Source: Hydrogenovibrio sp. JE_KL2 (lineage in GTDB: Bacteria; Pseudomonadota; Gammaproteobacteria; Thiomicrospirales; Thiomicrospiraceae). Taken from it: 64,000 nt of DNA. Under the pieces are notes generated by a model. The model did no database searches, was not told the DNA's origin, and saw only the letters and a program-made list of their open reading frames with translations. The DNA is taken from contig NZ_WBJR01000001.1 of NCBI RefSeq assembly GCF_009296185.1, positions 558,001 to 622,000 on the forward strand. Direction: 5' to 3'. The stretch's first letter is position 1. Every line of letters starts with the position of its first letter. Both the position numbers and the translations under genes were made by a program. Positions 45,204 through 54,403 of the stretch are shown here, one piece after another.

Positions 45204-47378
45204 TTGATCGGACGTGCTGTTGTATTCTTACTGTTGATATCGGGGTTGACTGGCTGCTCAGGCTCTATGTGGAATAGTCCTTATCCAGTAGGGCAGACCC
45301 AGCAAGACATTCTCTATTCTTCCTTCTCATCCCCTCCTAAACATCTTGATCCTGCTATTTCTTATAACGCCAATGAATGGGCAATCATCAGCCAGGTTTA
45401 CGAACCCCCTTTGCAATACGCTTACTTCAAGCGGCCTTATAGCTTGGAACCACTTACCTTGATGACGATGCCACAGGTTTCTTACCTAGATAAAGACGGC
45501 AATAAAGTCGATGAAAAATCTGCCAGGTTGGCCTACACGGAATATCGTTTTACCTTAAAGCCGGAAATCTATTTCCAACCGCATCCAGCCTTTGTCAAAG
45601 ACGCTAGTGGACACCTAATCTATGGGCATTTGAGCGAAGAGGATGTGAAGGATATTCAAAGCCCTAGCGATTTCAAGTTGCAAGACACCCGCAGACTCTC
45701 TGCTGCAGATTACGTCTATGCGATTCAGCGCATGGCATTGAAACAGAATCATTCCCCAATTTTGGGAACCATGCAGCAGTATATTGTTGGGCTAAAAGCC
45801 TATTCAGATAAAATTTCAAAACAGGTTTCGCAGAATCCAGGTTTTGCTTTCAGAAAAGAAGCTATCTCTGGCGTTAAAGTCATTTCTGACAATGTATTCT
45901 CCATTAAAATCAAAGGGTTGTATCCACAATTTCTATATTGGATGAGTATGAACTTCTTTGCGCCGGTGCCATGGGAGGCGGTGCGTTTTTATCGTCAAGC
46001 GGTGTTGAAACAAAAGAATATTACACTGGATACTTTTCCGGTGGGCACAGGGCCTTATATGTTGGTGGAGAATAATCCGAATAAACGCATGAGGTTGTTA
46101 AAGAATCCGAATTTCGATCATGAGCTTTATCCATCGCAAGGCTTGCCGGCAGACGCGCCAAAGTCGCTTTTGAAAGATGCTGGAAAACCCTTGCCTTTCA
46201 TTAATGAAGTCATCTATTCGTTAGAGAAGGAAAGTGTGCCTTTATGGAATAAGTTTCTTCAAGGCTATTATGATGTTTCCGGTGTGTCATCCGACAGCTT
46301 TGATCAGGCGATTTCCGTTTCGTCCAGCGGCAACATGGCGTTAACGCAAGCGATGAAAGACAAGAACATTCACTTTCTGAACCAAGTCGAGCCGACGATT
46401 TTCTATTTTGCATTCAATATGGCGGATCCGGTTGTAGGGGGCTATACCGAAAAACAACGCAAGCTACGCCAAGCCATCAGTATTGCCATCAATATGGAAG
46501 ACTATATTTCCATTTTCCTGAATGGTCGTGGCATTGTTGCGCAAAGCCCGATTCCGCCGGGCGTTGCCGGCTATCAATCCGGTAAAGAGGGCATTGATCC
46601 CTATGTTTACGATTGGGTGGGTGGTGATACCAACGGACGAGCCAAAAGAAAGTCGATTGAAGTCGCCAAAAAGCTGTTGGCGGAAGCAGGGTATCCCGGT
46701 GGACGTAAACCAGATGGTTCACCATTGGTGCTTTACTATGACACGGCTGCAACCGGACCAGACAGCAAATCCATGTTGAATTGGTATCGCAAGCAATTCG
46801 CTAAGCTAGGCATTCAGCTTGCGGTTCGTGCAACCGATTACAACCGCTTTCAAGATAAAGTGCGTACCGCCAAAGTACAGATGTTTTCTTGGGGCTGGAA
46901 CGCGGATTACCCTGATCCAGAATACTTTCTGTTTTTATTGGCGGGGGTCAACGCGCCTATCAACACCAATGGGCAAGGGGTGAATGGTGCCAACTATGAT
47001 GATCCGCAATACAATAAATGGTTCGACCAAATCAAAACCATGCCGAATTCTCCTGAGCGTATGGCAATCATTCATAAGATGATTCGCAAGCTTCAGAAAG
47101 ACGCCCCTTGGGTTTGGGGGGTTAACCCGAAAACGCTGGTGCTCTATCATGACTGGTACCACAATGCTTGGGCGCACCCTTTGGCAAACAACACGCTTAA
47201 ATACAAACGGATTGATGCTCAAAAGCGTTATCAAGAACAACAAGCATGGAATAAACCTGTGATTTGGCCATTTGTTTTTGTGCTTCTAATCTTAATCGGC
47301 TCGATTTACCCATTGAGAAAAGCCTACTTGAAACGCCAGCATTTGCGCATTGATACTGACACCGAGGATGCAGCCTGA
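45204..47378 (+). CDS. Peptide ABC transporter substrate-binding lipoprotein (SBP_bac_5)
   Basis: The 724-residue protein starts at TTG (45204) and has a lipoprotein signal (VVFLLLISGLTGCSGS, lipobox LTGC). The periplasmic part is a family-5 solute-binding fold: SSFSSPPKHLDPAISYNANE, VGTGPYMLVEN, RQAISIAINMEDYI and AKVQMFSWGWNADYPDPE. It ends with a second hydrophobic helix (~688-708, VIWPFVFVLLILIGSIYPL) and a basic tail, so it is anchored at both ends, which is unusual. Homologues of this size bind oligopeptides or microcin C-like compounds (YejA type). It heads a four-gene transporter operon. The 19-bp motif lies in the codons for EKSARLA. Confidence 0.87.
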   Translation: MIGRAVVFLLLISGLTGCSGSMWNSPYPVGQTQQDILYSSFSSPPKHLDPAISYNANEWAIISQVYEPPLQYAYFKRPYSLEPLTLMTMPQVSYLDKDGNKVDEKSARLAYTEYRFTLKPEIYFQPHPAFVKDASGHLIYGHLSEEDVKDIQSPSDFKLQDTRRLSAADYVYAIQRMALKQNHSPILGTMQQYIVGLKAYSDKISKQVSQNPGFAFRKEAISGVKVISDNVFSIKIKGLYPQFLYWMSMNFFAPVPWEAVRFYRQAVLKQKNITLDTFPVGTGPYMLVENNPNKRMRLLKNPNFDHELYPSQGLPADAPKSLLKDAGKPLPFINEVIYSLEKESVPLWNKFLQGYYDVSGVSSDSFDQAISVSSSGNMALTQAMKDKNIHFLNQVEPTIFYFAFNMADPVVGGYTEKQRKLRQAISIAINMEDYISIFLNGRGIVAQSPIPPGVAGYQSGKEGIDPYVYDWVGGDTNGRAKRKSIEVAKKLLAEAGYPGGRKPDGSPLVLYYDTAATGPDSKSMLNWYRKQFAKLGIQLAVRATDYNRFQDKVRTAKVQMFSWGWNADYPDPEYFLFLLAGVNAPINTNGQGVNGANYDDPQYNKWFDQIKTMPNSPERMAIIHKMIRKLQKDAPWVWGVNPKTLVLYHDWYHNAWAHPLANNTLKYKRIDAQKRYQEQQAWNKPVIWPFVFVLLILIGSIYPLRKAYLKRQHLRIDTDTEDAA
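45514..45531 (+). repeat. Dispersed 19-bp motif copy 7, inside a gene
   Basis: AAAAATCTGCCAGGTTGG, diverging only at the terminal G positions, in the solute-binding protein gene. Read there as GAA-AAA-TCT-GCC-AGG-TTG (EKSARL). Confidence 0.8.
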
Positions 47379-48358
47379 TGTTTGCCTATATCATCCGTCG
47401 ATTGTTGTATGCCATCCCGATACTTATCGGCGTAAACCTTATTACCTTTGCCTTGTTCTTCATGGTCAACACACCAGATGACATGGCTCGTGCGCAGCTA
47501 GGCGCCAAGCAAACTTCTCCAGAGTTGATTCAGGCGTGGAAAGTGTCCCATGGCTACGACAAGCCGCTGTTTTTCAATGCAAAGGCGTCTGGCTTTGACA
47601 AAGTGACAAACACTTTGTTCACGCAGGAGTCGTTGAAACTCTTTATGTTCGACTTTGGTCAGTCTGATGCCGGCAGGCAAATTTCCAGTGACATCTTGCA
47701 ACGAATGGTGCCGAGTTTGTCGATTGCCTTACCGACGTTTATGATTGGGTTGATTACCAATATCGCTTTAGCGTTGTTGATTGTGCTGTTCCGCGGTTCG
47801 GTGTTGGATTCGGTCACCATGACGATTGCCGTCGCTATCATGTCGATTTCCGGGCTGTTTTACATTATTGCCGGTCAAGTCTTGTTCAGTAAACTACTGC
47901 ACTGGGTGCCTATTTCCGGCTATGCCACCGGGTGGGAGGGCTCGAAATTTGTCATCCTGCCGGTTTTGATTGGCGTGTTCGCAGGCTTAGGTTCCGGCGT
48001 GCGTTGGTACCGTAGCTTGTTCTTGGAAGAAATCAATAAAGACTATGTGCGCACCGCAAGGGCAAAAGGGCTGTCTGAAATCTCCGTCCTCTTTAAGCAC
48101 GTGTTGCAAAATGGGCTATTACCGATTTTGACCGGGGTCGTGGTGGTGATTCCGACCTTGTTTATGGGGAGTCTGATTATGGAGTCCTTCTTCGGCATCC
48201 CCGGGTTGGGGAGCTACACCATTGATGCTATCAACTCGCAGGACTTCGGCATCGTGAAGGCAATGGTATTCTTAGGTTCCGTGTTGTATATCTTCGGTTT
48301 AATCCTGACGGATATTTCCTATACCTTCTTTGATCCAAGAGTGAGGTTGAACGGATGA
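47378..48358 (+). CDS. Peptide ABC transporter permease (OppB/YejB type)
   Basis: The 326-residue permease opens with the family start MFAYIIRRLLYAIPILIGVNLITF and has six helices. The EAA loop is DYVRTARAKGLSEISVLFKHVLQNGLLP, followed by SLIMESFFGIPGLGSYTIDAI. It forms half of the membrane channel with the next gene product. The ATG overlaps the stop of the binding-protein gene by one base, and the next gene overlaps it by 4 nt. The set SBP-permease-permease-fused ATPase matches the yejABEF order. Confidence 0.93.
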   Translation: MFAYIIRRLLYAIPILIGVNLITFALFFMVNTPDDMARAQLGAKQTSPELIQAWKVSHGYDKPLFFNAKASGFDKVTNTLFTQESLKLFMFDFGQSDAGRQISSDILQRMVPSLSIALPTFMIGLITNIALALLIVLFRGSVLDSVTMTIAVAIMSISGLFYIIAGQVLFSKLLHWVPISGYATGWEGSKFVILPVLIGVFAGLGSGVRWYRSLFLEEINKDYVRTARAKGLSEISVLFKHVLQNGLLPILTGVVVVIPTLFMGSLIMESFFGIPGLGSYTIDAINSQDFGIVKAMVFLGSVLYIFGLILTDISYTFFDPRVRLNG

Positions 48359-49725
48359 TTCCCTTGTTCAACGGCATCTCCATTTATTTCTTTTGGACAG
48401 ATATTATGATCTGGGGGCTGTTTTTCAGTCTGTTGGCTTGGTCGAGAGTGATTGGTCGGTCTGAGCAGGTCAAAGCGCAATGGCATCGGGTGTTCGAGTC
48501 TAAGGTGGCGATGATCGCCGCGATTATTCTAGTGGCATATTTTGCGATAGCCCTGATGGACTCGGTGCAAATCCACTTGGCACATGCCAATACCCAACCT
48601 GGCAGTTTTTTGGATGTTTTACTGGCACATTTGATTTCTGCAACCGAACGAACTTATTCCGCGCCTTTTGCGCTGCATGAGTTTACCAAGTCAACACAGT
48701 TGGGCTTGAATGGTGAAATGCAGCAGGTGTATCTTCCGCTAAAACATGTTAATGCAAATGCGTCGATAGGGATGCAAACAGGTGAAGCCATCGCGCTAGG
48801 CTTGCTGATTAGTGCGATTTTAATTGGTTTGCACGGCTTGTATCTTGCCAAACGAAATCAAACATCGTTCCCCCAAATGCTGTCCGCCATATGGCTTGAG
48901 CAAACCAAACTGCCTTGGCGTACTGCCTATGTCACTCTGACATCGCTTGTAATCGTGATGAGTTGGTTGTTTAAACTCAGTTATTCATACCATGTGTTGG
49001 GAACAGACCAAGTTGGCATTGATGTTCTCTACGATACGCTCAAAAGTATTCGCACCGGGGTATTGATTGGTGTGCTGACCACTTTGGTGATGTTGCCGAT
49101 AGCCTTGACCCTGGGGATTACTGCTGGGTTGTTCAAAGGTTGGGTTGATGATGTCATCCAGTATCTTTACACCACACTGAACTCCATTCCCGGCGTATTG
49201 TTAATTGCTGCCGCAGTGCTGGTGATGCAAGTCATGATCAACAACCACCCAGATTGGATGCACTCCACCGCGGAGCGCGCTGACCTACGTTTGTTGTTTT
49301 TGGTGGGTATTCTCGGTGTCACCAGTTGGACAGGGCTGTGCCGCTTGTTGCGTGCCGAAACGCTTAAAATCAGCCAGATGGAATATGTCGTGGCCGCCCG
49401 TGCTTTTGGTGTGAGCAGAGCCAAAGTTATCTCGCGTCATATTTTGCCAAATGTCATGCATATTGTATTAATATCGGTCGTATTGGATTTCAGTAGTCTG
49501 GTGCTTGCAGAAGCGGTATTGTCCTATGTCGGCGTCGGTGTTGACCCAACCATGAACAGCTGGGGGAACATGATAAACCAAGCACGTTTGGAAATGGCGC
49601 GAGAACCGATGGTTTGGTGGTCACTGTTTTCGGCATTCGTGTTTATGTTTATTTTGGTGCTGGCGGCCAACCTTTTCTCAGATAGAGTTCAAACTGTACT
49701 CAATCCCAGAGAAAGCGTTAAATAA
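48355..49725 (+). CDS. Peptide ABC transporter permease (OppC/YejE type), extended
   Basis: The 456-residue permease has the conserved C-terminal module with the EAA loop EYVVAARAFGVSRAKVISRHILPN and LAEAVLSYVGVGVDPTMNSWG. Typical OppC/YejE proteins have 300-340 residues; here an extra ~100 residues and additional hydrophobic segments lie in the N-terminal half (helices near 8-25, 50-68, 145-165 and 195-210) before the channel domain at ~235. It pairs with the upstream permease. The 19-bp motif lies on the opposite strand in the codons for TQPGSF. Confidence 0.88.
   Translation: MIPLFNGISIYFFWTDIMIWGLFFSLLAWSRVIGRSEQVKAQWHRVFESKVAMIAAIILVAYFAIALMDSVQIHLAHANTQPGSFLDVLLAHLISATERTYSAPFALHEFTKSTQLGLNGEMQQVYLPLKHVNANASIGMQTGEAIALGLLISAILIGLHGLYLAKRNQTSFPQMLSAIWLEQTKLPWRTAYVTLTSLVIVMSWLFKLSYSYHVLGTDQVGIDVLYDTLKSIRTGVLIGVLTTLVMLPIALTLGITAGLFKGWVDDVIQYLYTTLNSIPGVLLIAAAVLVMQVMINNHPDWMHSTAERADLRLLFLVGILGVTSWTGLCRLLRAETLKISQMEYVVAARAFGVSRAKVISRHILPNVMHIVLISVVLDFSSLVLAEAVLSYVGVGVDPTMNSWGNMINQARLEMAREPMVWWSLFSAFVFMFILVLAANLFSDRVQTVLNPRESVK
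48593..48610 (-). repeat. Dispersed 19-bp motif copy 8, inside a gene
   Basis: Reads AAAAACTGCCAGGTTGGG on the minus strand, within the OppC/YejE-type gene, where it encodes TQPGSF. Confidence 0.82.
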
Positions 49726-49763
49726 AAATGCGAAATAAGAGCGAAATAATCCAGTAAGTTTTA

Positions 49764-51434
49764 ATGATGAGTTTAGAAGTAATGAGTTCAAATCAGCCCG
49801 TATTAAAAGTCGAAAACCTCTGTGTTGAGTTGGAAAAGAATCATCGACCTTTGATTTCCAATGTCAGCTTTGAGATCAATGCAGGGGAGATTTTTGCGCT
49901 GGTAGGCGAATCGGGCAGTGGTAAATCTCTCACTTCACTGGCGATTATGCGACTGTTGCCGGAAGCTTTGCAAGTATCCTCGGGTGCTATTTCGCTCAAT
50001 CATCAAAGCCTATTCTCATTGCCTGAGTACCAAATGCAAAAAGTGCGCGGCAGACAGGTCGCCATGATCTTCCAAGAACCGATGACCTCCTTGAACCCGG
50101 TGATGAAAGTAGGGGATCAGGTTGCCGAGGTGCTTAGGGTTCACTTGGGGTTGAATCGTAAAGCCGCCAGAGAAAAAGTCGTCAGCCTGTTTGATGAAGT
50201 TGGCATTCCAAACCCTGAAGAACGTTATGACTGGTATCCGCATCAATTATCCGGCGGTCAGAAACAACGGGTGATGATTGCGATGGCGCTTGCCTGTGAA
50301 CCTGATTTATTGATTGCCGACGAGCCAACAACCGCCTTGGATGTCACCATTCAGGCACAAGTGTTGAATCTGCTTAAACAAATCCGTGATGACCGTGGCT
50401 TGGCGATCTTGTTCATTACGCATGATATGGGCGTGGTCAATGAAATCGCTGATCGCGTTGCAGTGATGAAAGAGGGGGAAATTGTAGAGCAAGCTGAGAC
50501 CGAGCATTTCTTTACCGATCCGCAACATCCCTATACGCAAAAGCTGTTGTCAGACGCGATTCCAAAGCGAGAAAATTTTGAAGATGAAGCTTTAAGTCCT
50601 GTTCAAAATCTTTTGCAAGTTAATGATTTAAAAGTCTATTTTCCGATTAAAAAAGGTATCTTTCAGCGTACAGTGGGTCATGTTAAAGCCGTCGATGGCG
50701 TCAACTTAACTATTCCAAAAGGGCAGACATTGGCGCTGGTGGGTGAGTCGGGCAGCGGTAAAACCACTATTGGCCAAGCCATTTTAAAACTGGTGGATGC
50801 TACTGCCGGGCAAGTGAATTTTACCAACGATCAAGCTACCCAAGCCATTAACTTGGTGGATTTATCCGAAAAAGCCATGAAGCCTTTCCGTAAAAAGGTA
50901 CAGGTCATTTTCCAAGACCCGTTTTCGGCACTGAACCCAAGAATGACCATTAACGAAATTATTCGCGAAGGCATGAATAGCTTACAGGTTGGCCCTACAA
51001 CCAGAGCAGAGCAAGATAAACGTATTGAGTCATTGTTGGAGCAAGTCGGCTTATTACCGGAACATAAATACCGTTATCCGCATGAATTCTCTGGCGGGCA
51101 GCGTCAGCGCATCGGTATTGCCCGCGCTTTAGCGGTAGAACCTGAATTGATTATCTGTGATGAACCAACCAGTGCCTTGGATGTTTCGGTTCGCGCACAG
51201 GTGTTGGCATTACTGAAAGACCTGCAAAAGACTTATCAGATGTCTTATCTGTTTATTACCCATGATCTGTCTATTGTGCCAAGTATTGCGCACCATGTGG
51301 CGGTGATGCAGGCCGGTAAAATTGTCGAGCAGGGATTGGTGGAAGACGTCATGCAAAACCCGCAGCACGACTACACACAAAGGCTGTTGGCTTCTGCACC
51401 CAGCTTGGTTAGGCAAGCTTTAGAACAAGCTTAA
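49764..51434 (+). CDS. Fused duplicate peptide ABC transporter ATPase (YejF/OppDF type)
   Basis: The 556-residue protein contains two complete ABC ATPase domains in tandem: GESGSGKSLTSLAIMRLLP, LSGGQKQRVMIAMAL and LLIADEPTTALDVT in the first, GESGSGKTTIGQAILKL, FSGGQRQRIGIARAL and LIICDEPTSALDVS in the second. Each ends in the OppD/F-type tail (DPQHPYTQKLLSDAIP and NPQHDYTQRLLASAP). It energises import through the two permeases upstream. The start is uncertain: ATG at 49764, 49767 or 49782 (MSSNQPVLKVENL) are all possible, with no strong ribosome-binding site. Confidence 0.93.
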   Translation: MMSLEVMSSNQPVLKVENLCVELEKNHRPLISNVSFEINAGEIFALVGESGSGKSLTSLAIMRLLPEALQVSSGAISLNHQSLFSLPEYQMQKVRGRQVAMIFQEPMTSLNPVMKVGDQVAEVLRVHLGLNRKAAREKVVSLFDEVGIPNPEERYDWYPHQLSGGQKQRVMIAMALACEPDLLIADEPTTALDVTIQAQVLNLLKQIRDDRGLAILFITHDMGVVNEIADRVAVMKEGEIVEQAETEHFFTDPQHPYTQKLLSDAIPKRENFEDEALSPVQNLLQVNDLKVYFPIKKGIFQRTVGHVKAVDGVNLTIPKGQTLALVGESGSGKTTIGQAILKLVDATAGQVNFTNDQATQAINLVDLSEKAMKPFRKKVQVIFQDPFSALNPRMTINEIIREGMNSLQVGPTTRAEQDKRIESLLEQVGLLPEHKYRYPHEFSGGQRQRIGIARALAVEPELIICDEPTSALDVSVRAQVLALLKDLQKTYQMSYLFITHDLSIVPSIAHHVAVMQAGKIVEQGLVEDVMQNPQHDYTQRLLASAPSLVRQALEQA

Positions 51435-51452
51435 ACATCTCTAGGAAATGGA

Positions 51453-51806
51453 ATGCAAAACTATCAATTGGTGCTCACTGAGCATTTGAATCATTATGGC
51501 TTTTTATTTGGCGGTACTTTGTTGAAATGGGTAGACGAGTCTGCCTATATCTGCGCACGATTGGATTATCCTGGCAAGAGTTTCGTGACGGTAGGCATGG
51601 ATAAAGTCAGTTACAAAAAGCGTGTTGAACTGGGGACGATTCTACGTTTCAATGTCGATAAAATTAAAACAGGAACGACGTCTGTCACTTATAAAGTCAC
51701 CGCGAGCGTTGCCAGTGCGTTTAAGGATGATTGTTCAGAAATCTTTTCAACCATGGTCACTTTTGTTTGCATTGATGAAGATGGCAATAAACGACCGTTA
51801 GAATAA
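51453..51806 (+). CDS. Hotdog-fold acyl-CoA thioesterase
   Basis: The 117-residue protein matches the YciA/BFIT-type hotdog fold: LNHYGFLFGGTLLKWVDESAYICA (helix with the catalytic-type Asp), VTVGMDKVSYKKRVELGTILRF and TSVTYKVTASV. Such enzymes hydrolyse acyl-CoA thioesters; the chain length preferred cannot be told. An AGGAA ribosome-binding site precedes the ATG. It follows the transporter by 18 bp and may share its transcript. It converges on ppsA with a hairpin made of two copies of the 19-bp motif between them. Confidence 0.85.
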   Translation: MQNYQLVLTEHLNHYGFLFGGTLLKWVDESAYICARLDYPGKSFVTVGMDKVSYKKRVELGTILRFNVDKIKTGTTSVTYKVTASVASAFKDDCSEIFSTMVTFVCIDEDGNKRPLE

Positions 51807-51825
51807 AAAAACTGCCAGGTTGGGG
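51805..51825 (+). repeat. Dispersed 19-bp motif copy 9 (left arm of inverted pair)
   Basis: AAAAAAACTGCC followed by AGGTTGGGG: the A variant at the W position with extra leading A. It starts in the stop codon of the thioesterase gene. Confidence 0.88.
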
Positions 51826-51858
51826 TTGAAACACATTAGACCCAACCTGGTAGATTTT
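51808..51858. terminator. Inverted pair of 19-bp motifs, putative bidirectional terminator
   Basis: Copies 9 and 10 face each other across 15 nt. CTGCCAGGTTGGG pairs with CCCAACCTGGTAG (one G-T type wobble), flanked by A on one side and TTTT on the other, so a hairpin with a T-tract can form for both converging genes. Confidence 0.75.
51841..51858 (-). repeat. Dispersed 19-bp motif copy 10 (right arm of inverted pair)
   Basis: Reads AAAATCTACCAGGTTGGG on the minus strand, 12 bp beyond the end of ppsA. Confidence 0.88.
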
Positions 51859-51870
51859 AGTAATCAACGC

Positions 51871-54285
51871 TTATCTTCCCAGGCGTTTTTCCAATTCAAC
51901 AATATCTTGAGTGGTTTTCAGTAGCGAATCTGGGTTTAGGCTCATGGAGTCAGCGCCCAATTCCACTAGGAATTCTGCCATTTCTGGGTAATCCGACGGC
52001 GCTTGTCCGCAAATGCCGGAGTGCAAACCATTGCGTTTGGCACCTTCAATCGCCCATTTAATCATGGTTTTCACGCCTTGATCTCGTTCATCGTAATCAT
52101 AAGCCACCAGCTCGGAATCTCTATCGACCCCTAACACCAATTGCGTCAAGTCGTTTGAACCGATGGAAATGCCGTCAAACAGTGGGGCGAAGTGATCGAT
52201 TTCAATCACGTTGTTGGGAATCTCACACATCATATAAACTTTCAAACCGTTTTCAGTGCGGCTCAAGCCGTATTTCTTCATGACTTCAAGCACTTGCTCG
52301 GCTTCTTTGACACGACGTACGAATGGAATCATGACGATGACATTGTTCAAGCCCATACGTTCGCGCACGGTTTTGATGGCTTGGCATTCCAAGGCAAAAG
52401 CCGGCTCGAAAGTCTCTGAAATATAACGGGATGCGCCACGGAAACCAATCATCGGGTTTTCTTCTTTTGGCTCAAAAGCACGCCCACCCAATAAGCTGGC
52501 GTATTCATTTGATTTGAAGTCTGACATGCGTACGACCACTGGTTTTGGATAGAAAGCGGCAGCGATGGTGCCAATACCTTCGGAAAGCTCGTGGAGGAAG
52601 AAATCTTTGCCAGACGCATGACCATCAATCAGCTCGATAATTTGCTCACGCTCATGGTCGCTTTCGATTTTATCCATGTTGAGCAGGGCAAGTGGATGTA
52701 CTTTGATGGATTCGTTGATGATAAATTCCATGCGCGCCAAGCCAACGCCTTGGTTGGGTAGGAAGCTGGTTTTGAATGCTAAATCTGGGTTGGCGATGTT
52801 CAGCATCATTTCTGTTTTGGGTGTTGGTAAACCGGATAAATCTGTGTGCATGACATCAAAAGGCACGCTGCCTTCATAGACATTACCGGTGTCACCCTCG
52901 GCGCAGGAAACGGTGATTTCCGGGTTGTCTATGAGTACTTCAGTCGCATCCTGACAACCCACGATAGCGGGAATACCCAGCTCACGGGCGATAATGGCGG
53001 CGTGACAGGTACGCCCGCCACGGTTGGTGACGATTGCTGAAGCGATTTTCATCACGGGTTCCCAGTCTGGTGTGGTGATGTCTGAAACCAGTATTTCACC
53101 CGCTTGGAACTCATGCATGAACGTGGCGTCACGAATCACGTGTGCTTTACCCTGAGCGACTTTGCTACCGACGGCTCTGCCGGTGACAAGTGTTTTGGTG
53201 TCTTCATTTTTGTTGACATGGTAGGTTTCAAGCAAGTTGGCTTTGGTTTGTGAGGCAACGGTTTCAGGGCGCGCCTGCACGATGTAGAGCTTGCCGTCTA
53301 ATCCATCTTTTGCCCACTCCATATCCATCGGTTTTTGGTAACCGGCTTTCTTGCTGTAATGCTTTTCAATCTTGATGGCGTATTCGGCAAGTTTGAGCAC
53401 TTCATCATCTTTAATACAGAAGGATTTTTGTTCAATGGAAGATGTCGGGATGTTTCTGACCGGGGATTTGGTGATGTCCGGTGAGTAAATCATCTTGATG
53501 CTTTTGGCACCGCGGTGGCGACGCAAAATATGGCGGTAACCCTGTTCATAAGTCGGTTTGTGGACATAGAACTCATCGGGATCAACCGCGCCTTGAACCA
53601 CGTTTTCTCCCAAGCCGAAAGCACCGGTGATAAAGACAGTATCGCGGAAACCACTTTCGGTATCCAGTGAGAACATGACGCCGGAAGCCGCCAAGTCGGA
53701 GCGCACCATTTTCTGTACGCCAATCGACAAGCCAACATCAAAATGATCAAAGCCTTTTTCGACACGATAGTGGATGGCTCGGTCGGTAAACAAACTGGCG
53801 AAACAACGCTTACAGGCATCCAGTAGCGAGCCTTTACCATGAATGTTCAGATAGGTGTCCTGTTGCCCGGCAAAACTGGCTGTGACCAAGTCTTCTGCCG
53901 TTGCAGAGCTGCGTACCGCCAAACTGATGTTTTCGTCGAACTGGTCTTTGAGCAGTTCGTAGGCTTCAATGATTTCCAACTCAAGCACTTTTGGTAGCGG
54001 GGCGTTGTAAACCAAGTCTCGAATGTGGTGTCCACGGTCAGCCAAATCTCGAACATTGTTGATGTCCAAGGTGTCGAGTAGGCGGTGCATTTCGCCTAGA
54101 AGTTGATTTTCTTCTATCAGTAAGTGGTAGGCTTCGGAGGTAATGGCAAAGCCGTTGGGAACCAATACGCCTTGTGGAACGAGTGCTTGGTACATCTCGC
54201 CGAGAGAGGCATTCTTACCGCCAACTAGGGGAATGTCTTCAATTCCGATTTCGTCAAAAAACTTGATATAAGTGAAACGCGACAT
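51871..54285 (-). CDS. ppsA: Phosphoenolpyruvate synthase
   Basis: The 804-residue enzyme has the N-terminal ATP-binding domain (GGKNASLGEMYQAL), the phosphohistidine domain with the catalytic His at about residue 428 (TNRGGRTCHAAIIARELGIP), and the C-terminal PEP/pyruvate-binding barrel (GSNDLTQLVLGVDRDS, and Cys in SGICGQAPSDYPE). It converts pyruvate plus ATP to PEP, AMP and phosphate, feeding gluconeogenesis or, in autotrophs, anabolism from pyruvate. Length is normal (E. coli 792). It stands alone, with copies of the 19-bp motif on both sides. Confidence 0.97.
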   Translation of the reverse strand: MSRFTYIKFFDEIGIEDIPLVGGKNASLGEMYQALVPQGVLVPNGFAITSEAYHLLIEENQLLGEMHRLLDTLDINNVRDLADRGHHIRDLVYNAPLPKVLELEIIEAYELLKDQFDENISLAVRSSATAEDLVTASFAGQQDTYLNIHGKGSLLDACKRCFASLFTDRAIHYRVEKGFDHFDVGLSIGVQKMVRSDLAASGVMFSLDTESGFRDTVFITGAFGLGENVVQGAVDPDEFYVHKPTYEQGYRHILRRHRGAKSIKMIYSPDITKSPVRNIPTSSIEQKSFCIKDDEVLKLAEYAIKIEKHYSKKAGYQKPMDMEWAKDGLDGKLYIVQARPETVASQTKANLLETYHVNKNEDTKTLVTGRAVGSKVAQGKAHVIRDATFMHEFQAGEILVSDITTPDWEPVMKIASAIVTNRGGRTCHAAIIARELGIPAIVGCQDATEVLIDNPEITVSCAEGDTGNVYEGSVPFDVMHTDLSGLPTPKTEMMLNIANPDLAFKTSFLPNQGVGLARMEFIINESIKVHPLALLNMDKIESDHEREQIIELIDGHASGKDFFLHELSEGIGTIAAAFYPKPVVVRMSDFKSNEYASLLGGRAFEPKEENPMIGFRGASRYISETFEPAFALECQAIKTVRERMGLNNVIVMIPFVRRVKEAEQVLEVMKKYGLSRTENGLKVYMMCEIPNNVIEIDHFAPLFDGISIGSNDLTQLVLGVDRDSELVAYDYDERDQGVKTMIKWAIEGAKRNGLHSGICGQAPSDYPEMAEFLVELGADSMSLNPDSLLKTTQDIVELEKRLGR

Positions 54286-54403
54286 GGCTCCTCCGGAAAT
54301 GACTATGAAAGACTGCTTTTAGTGTTGAACAGCATAACAGAATTGCCTAAATAAAATCACTATCGAAAGTGTGGAATTCAAACTTTATTCAGACAATTTA
54401 GCC

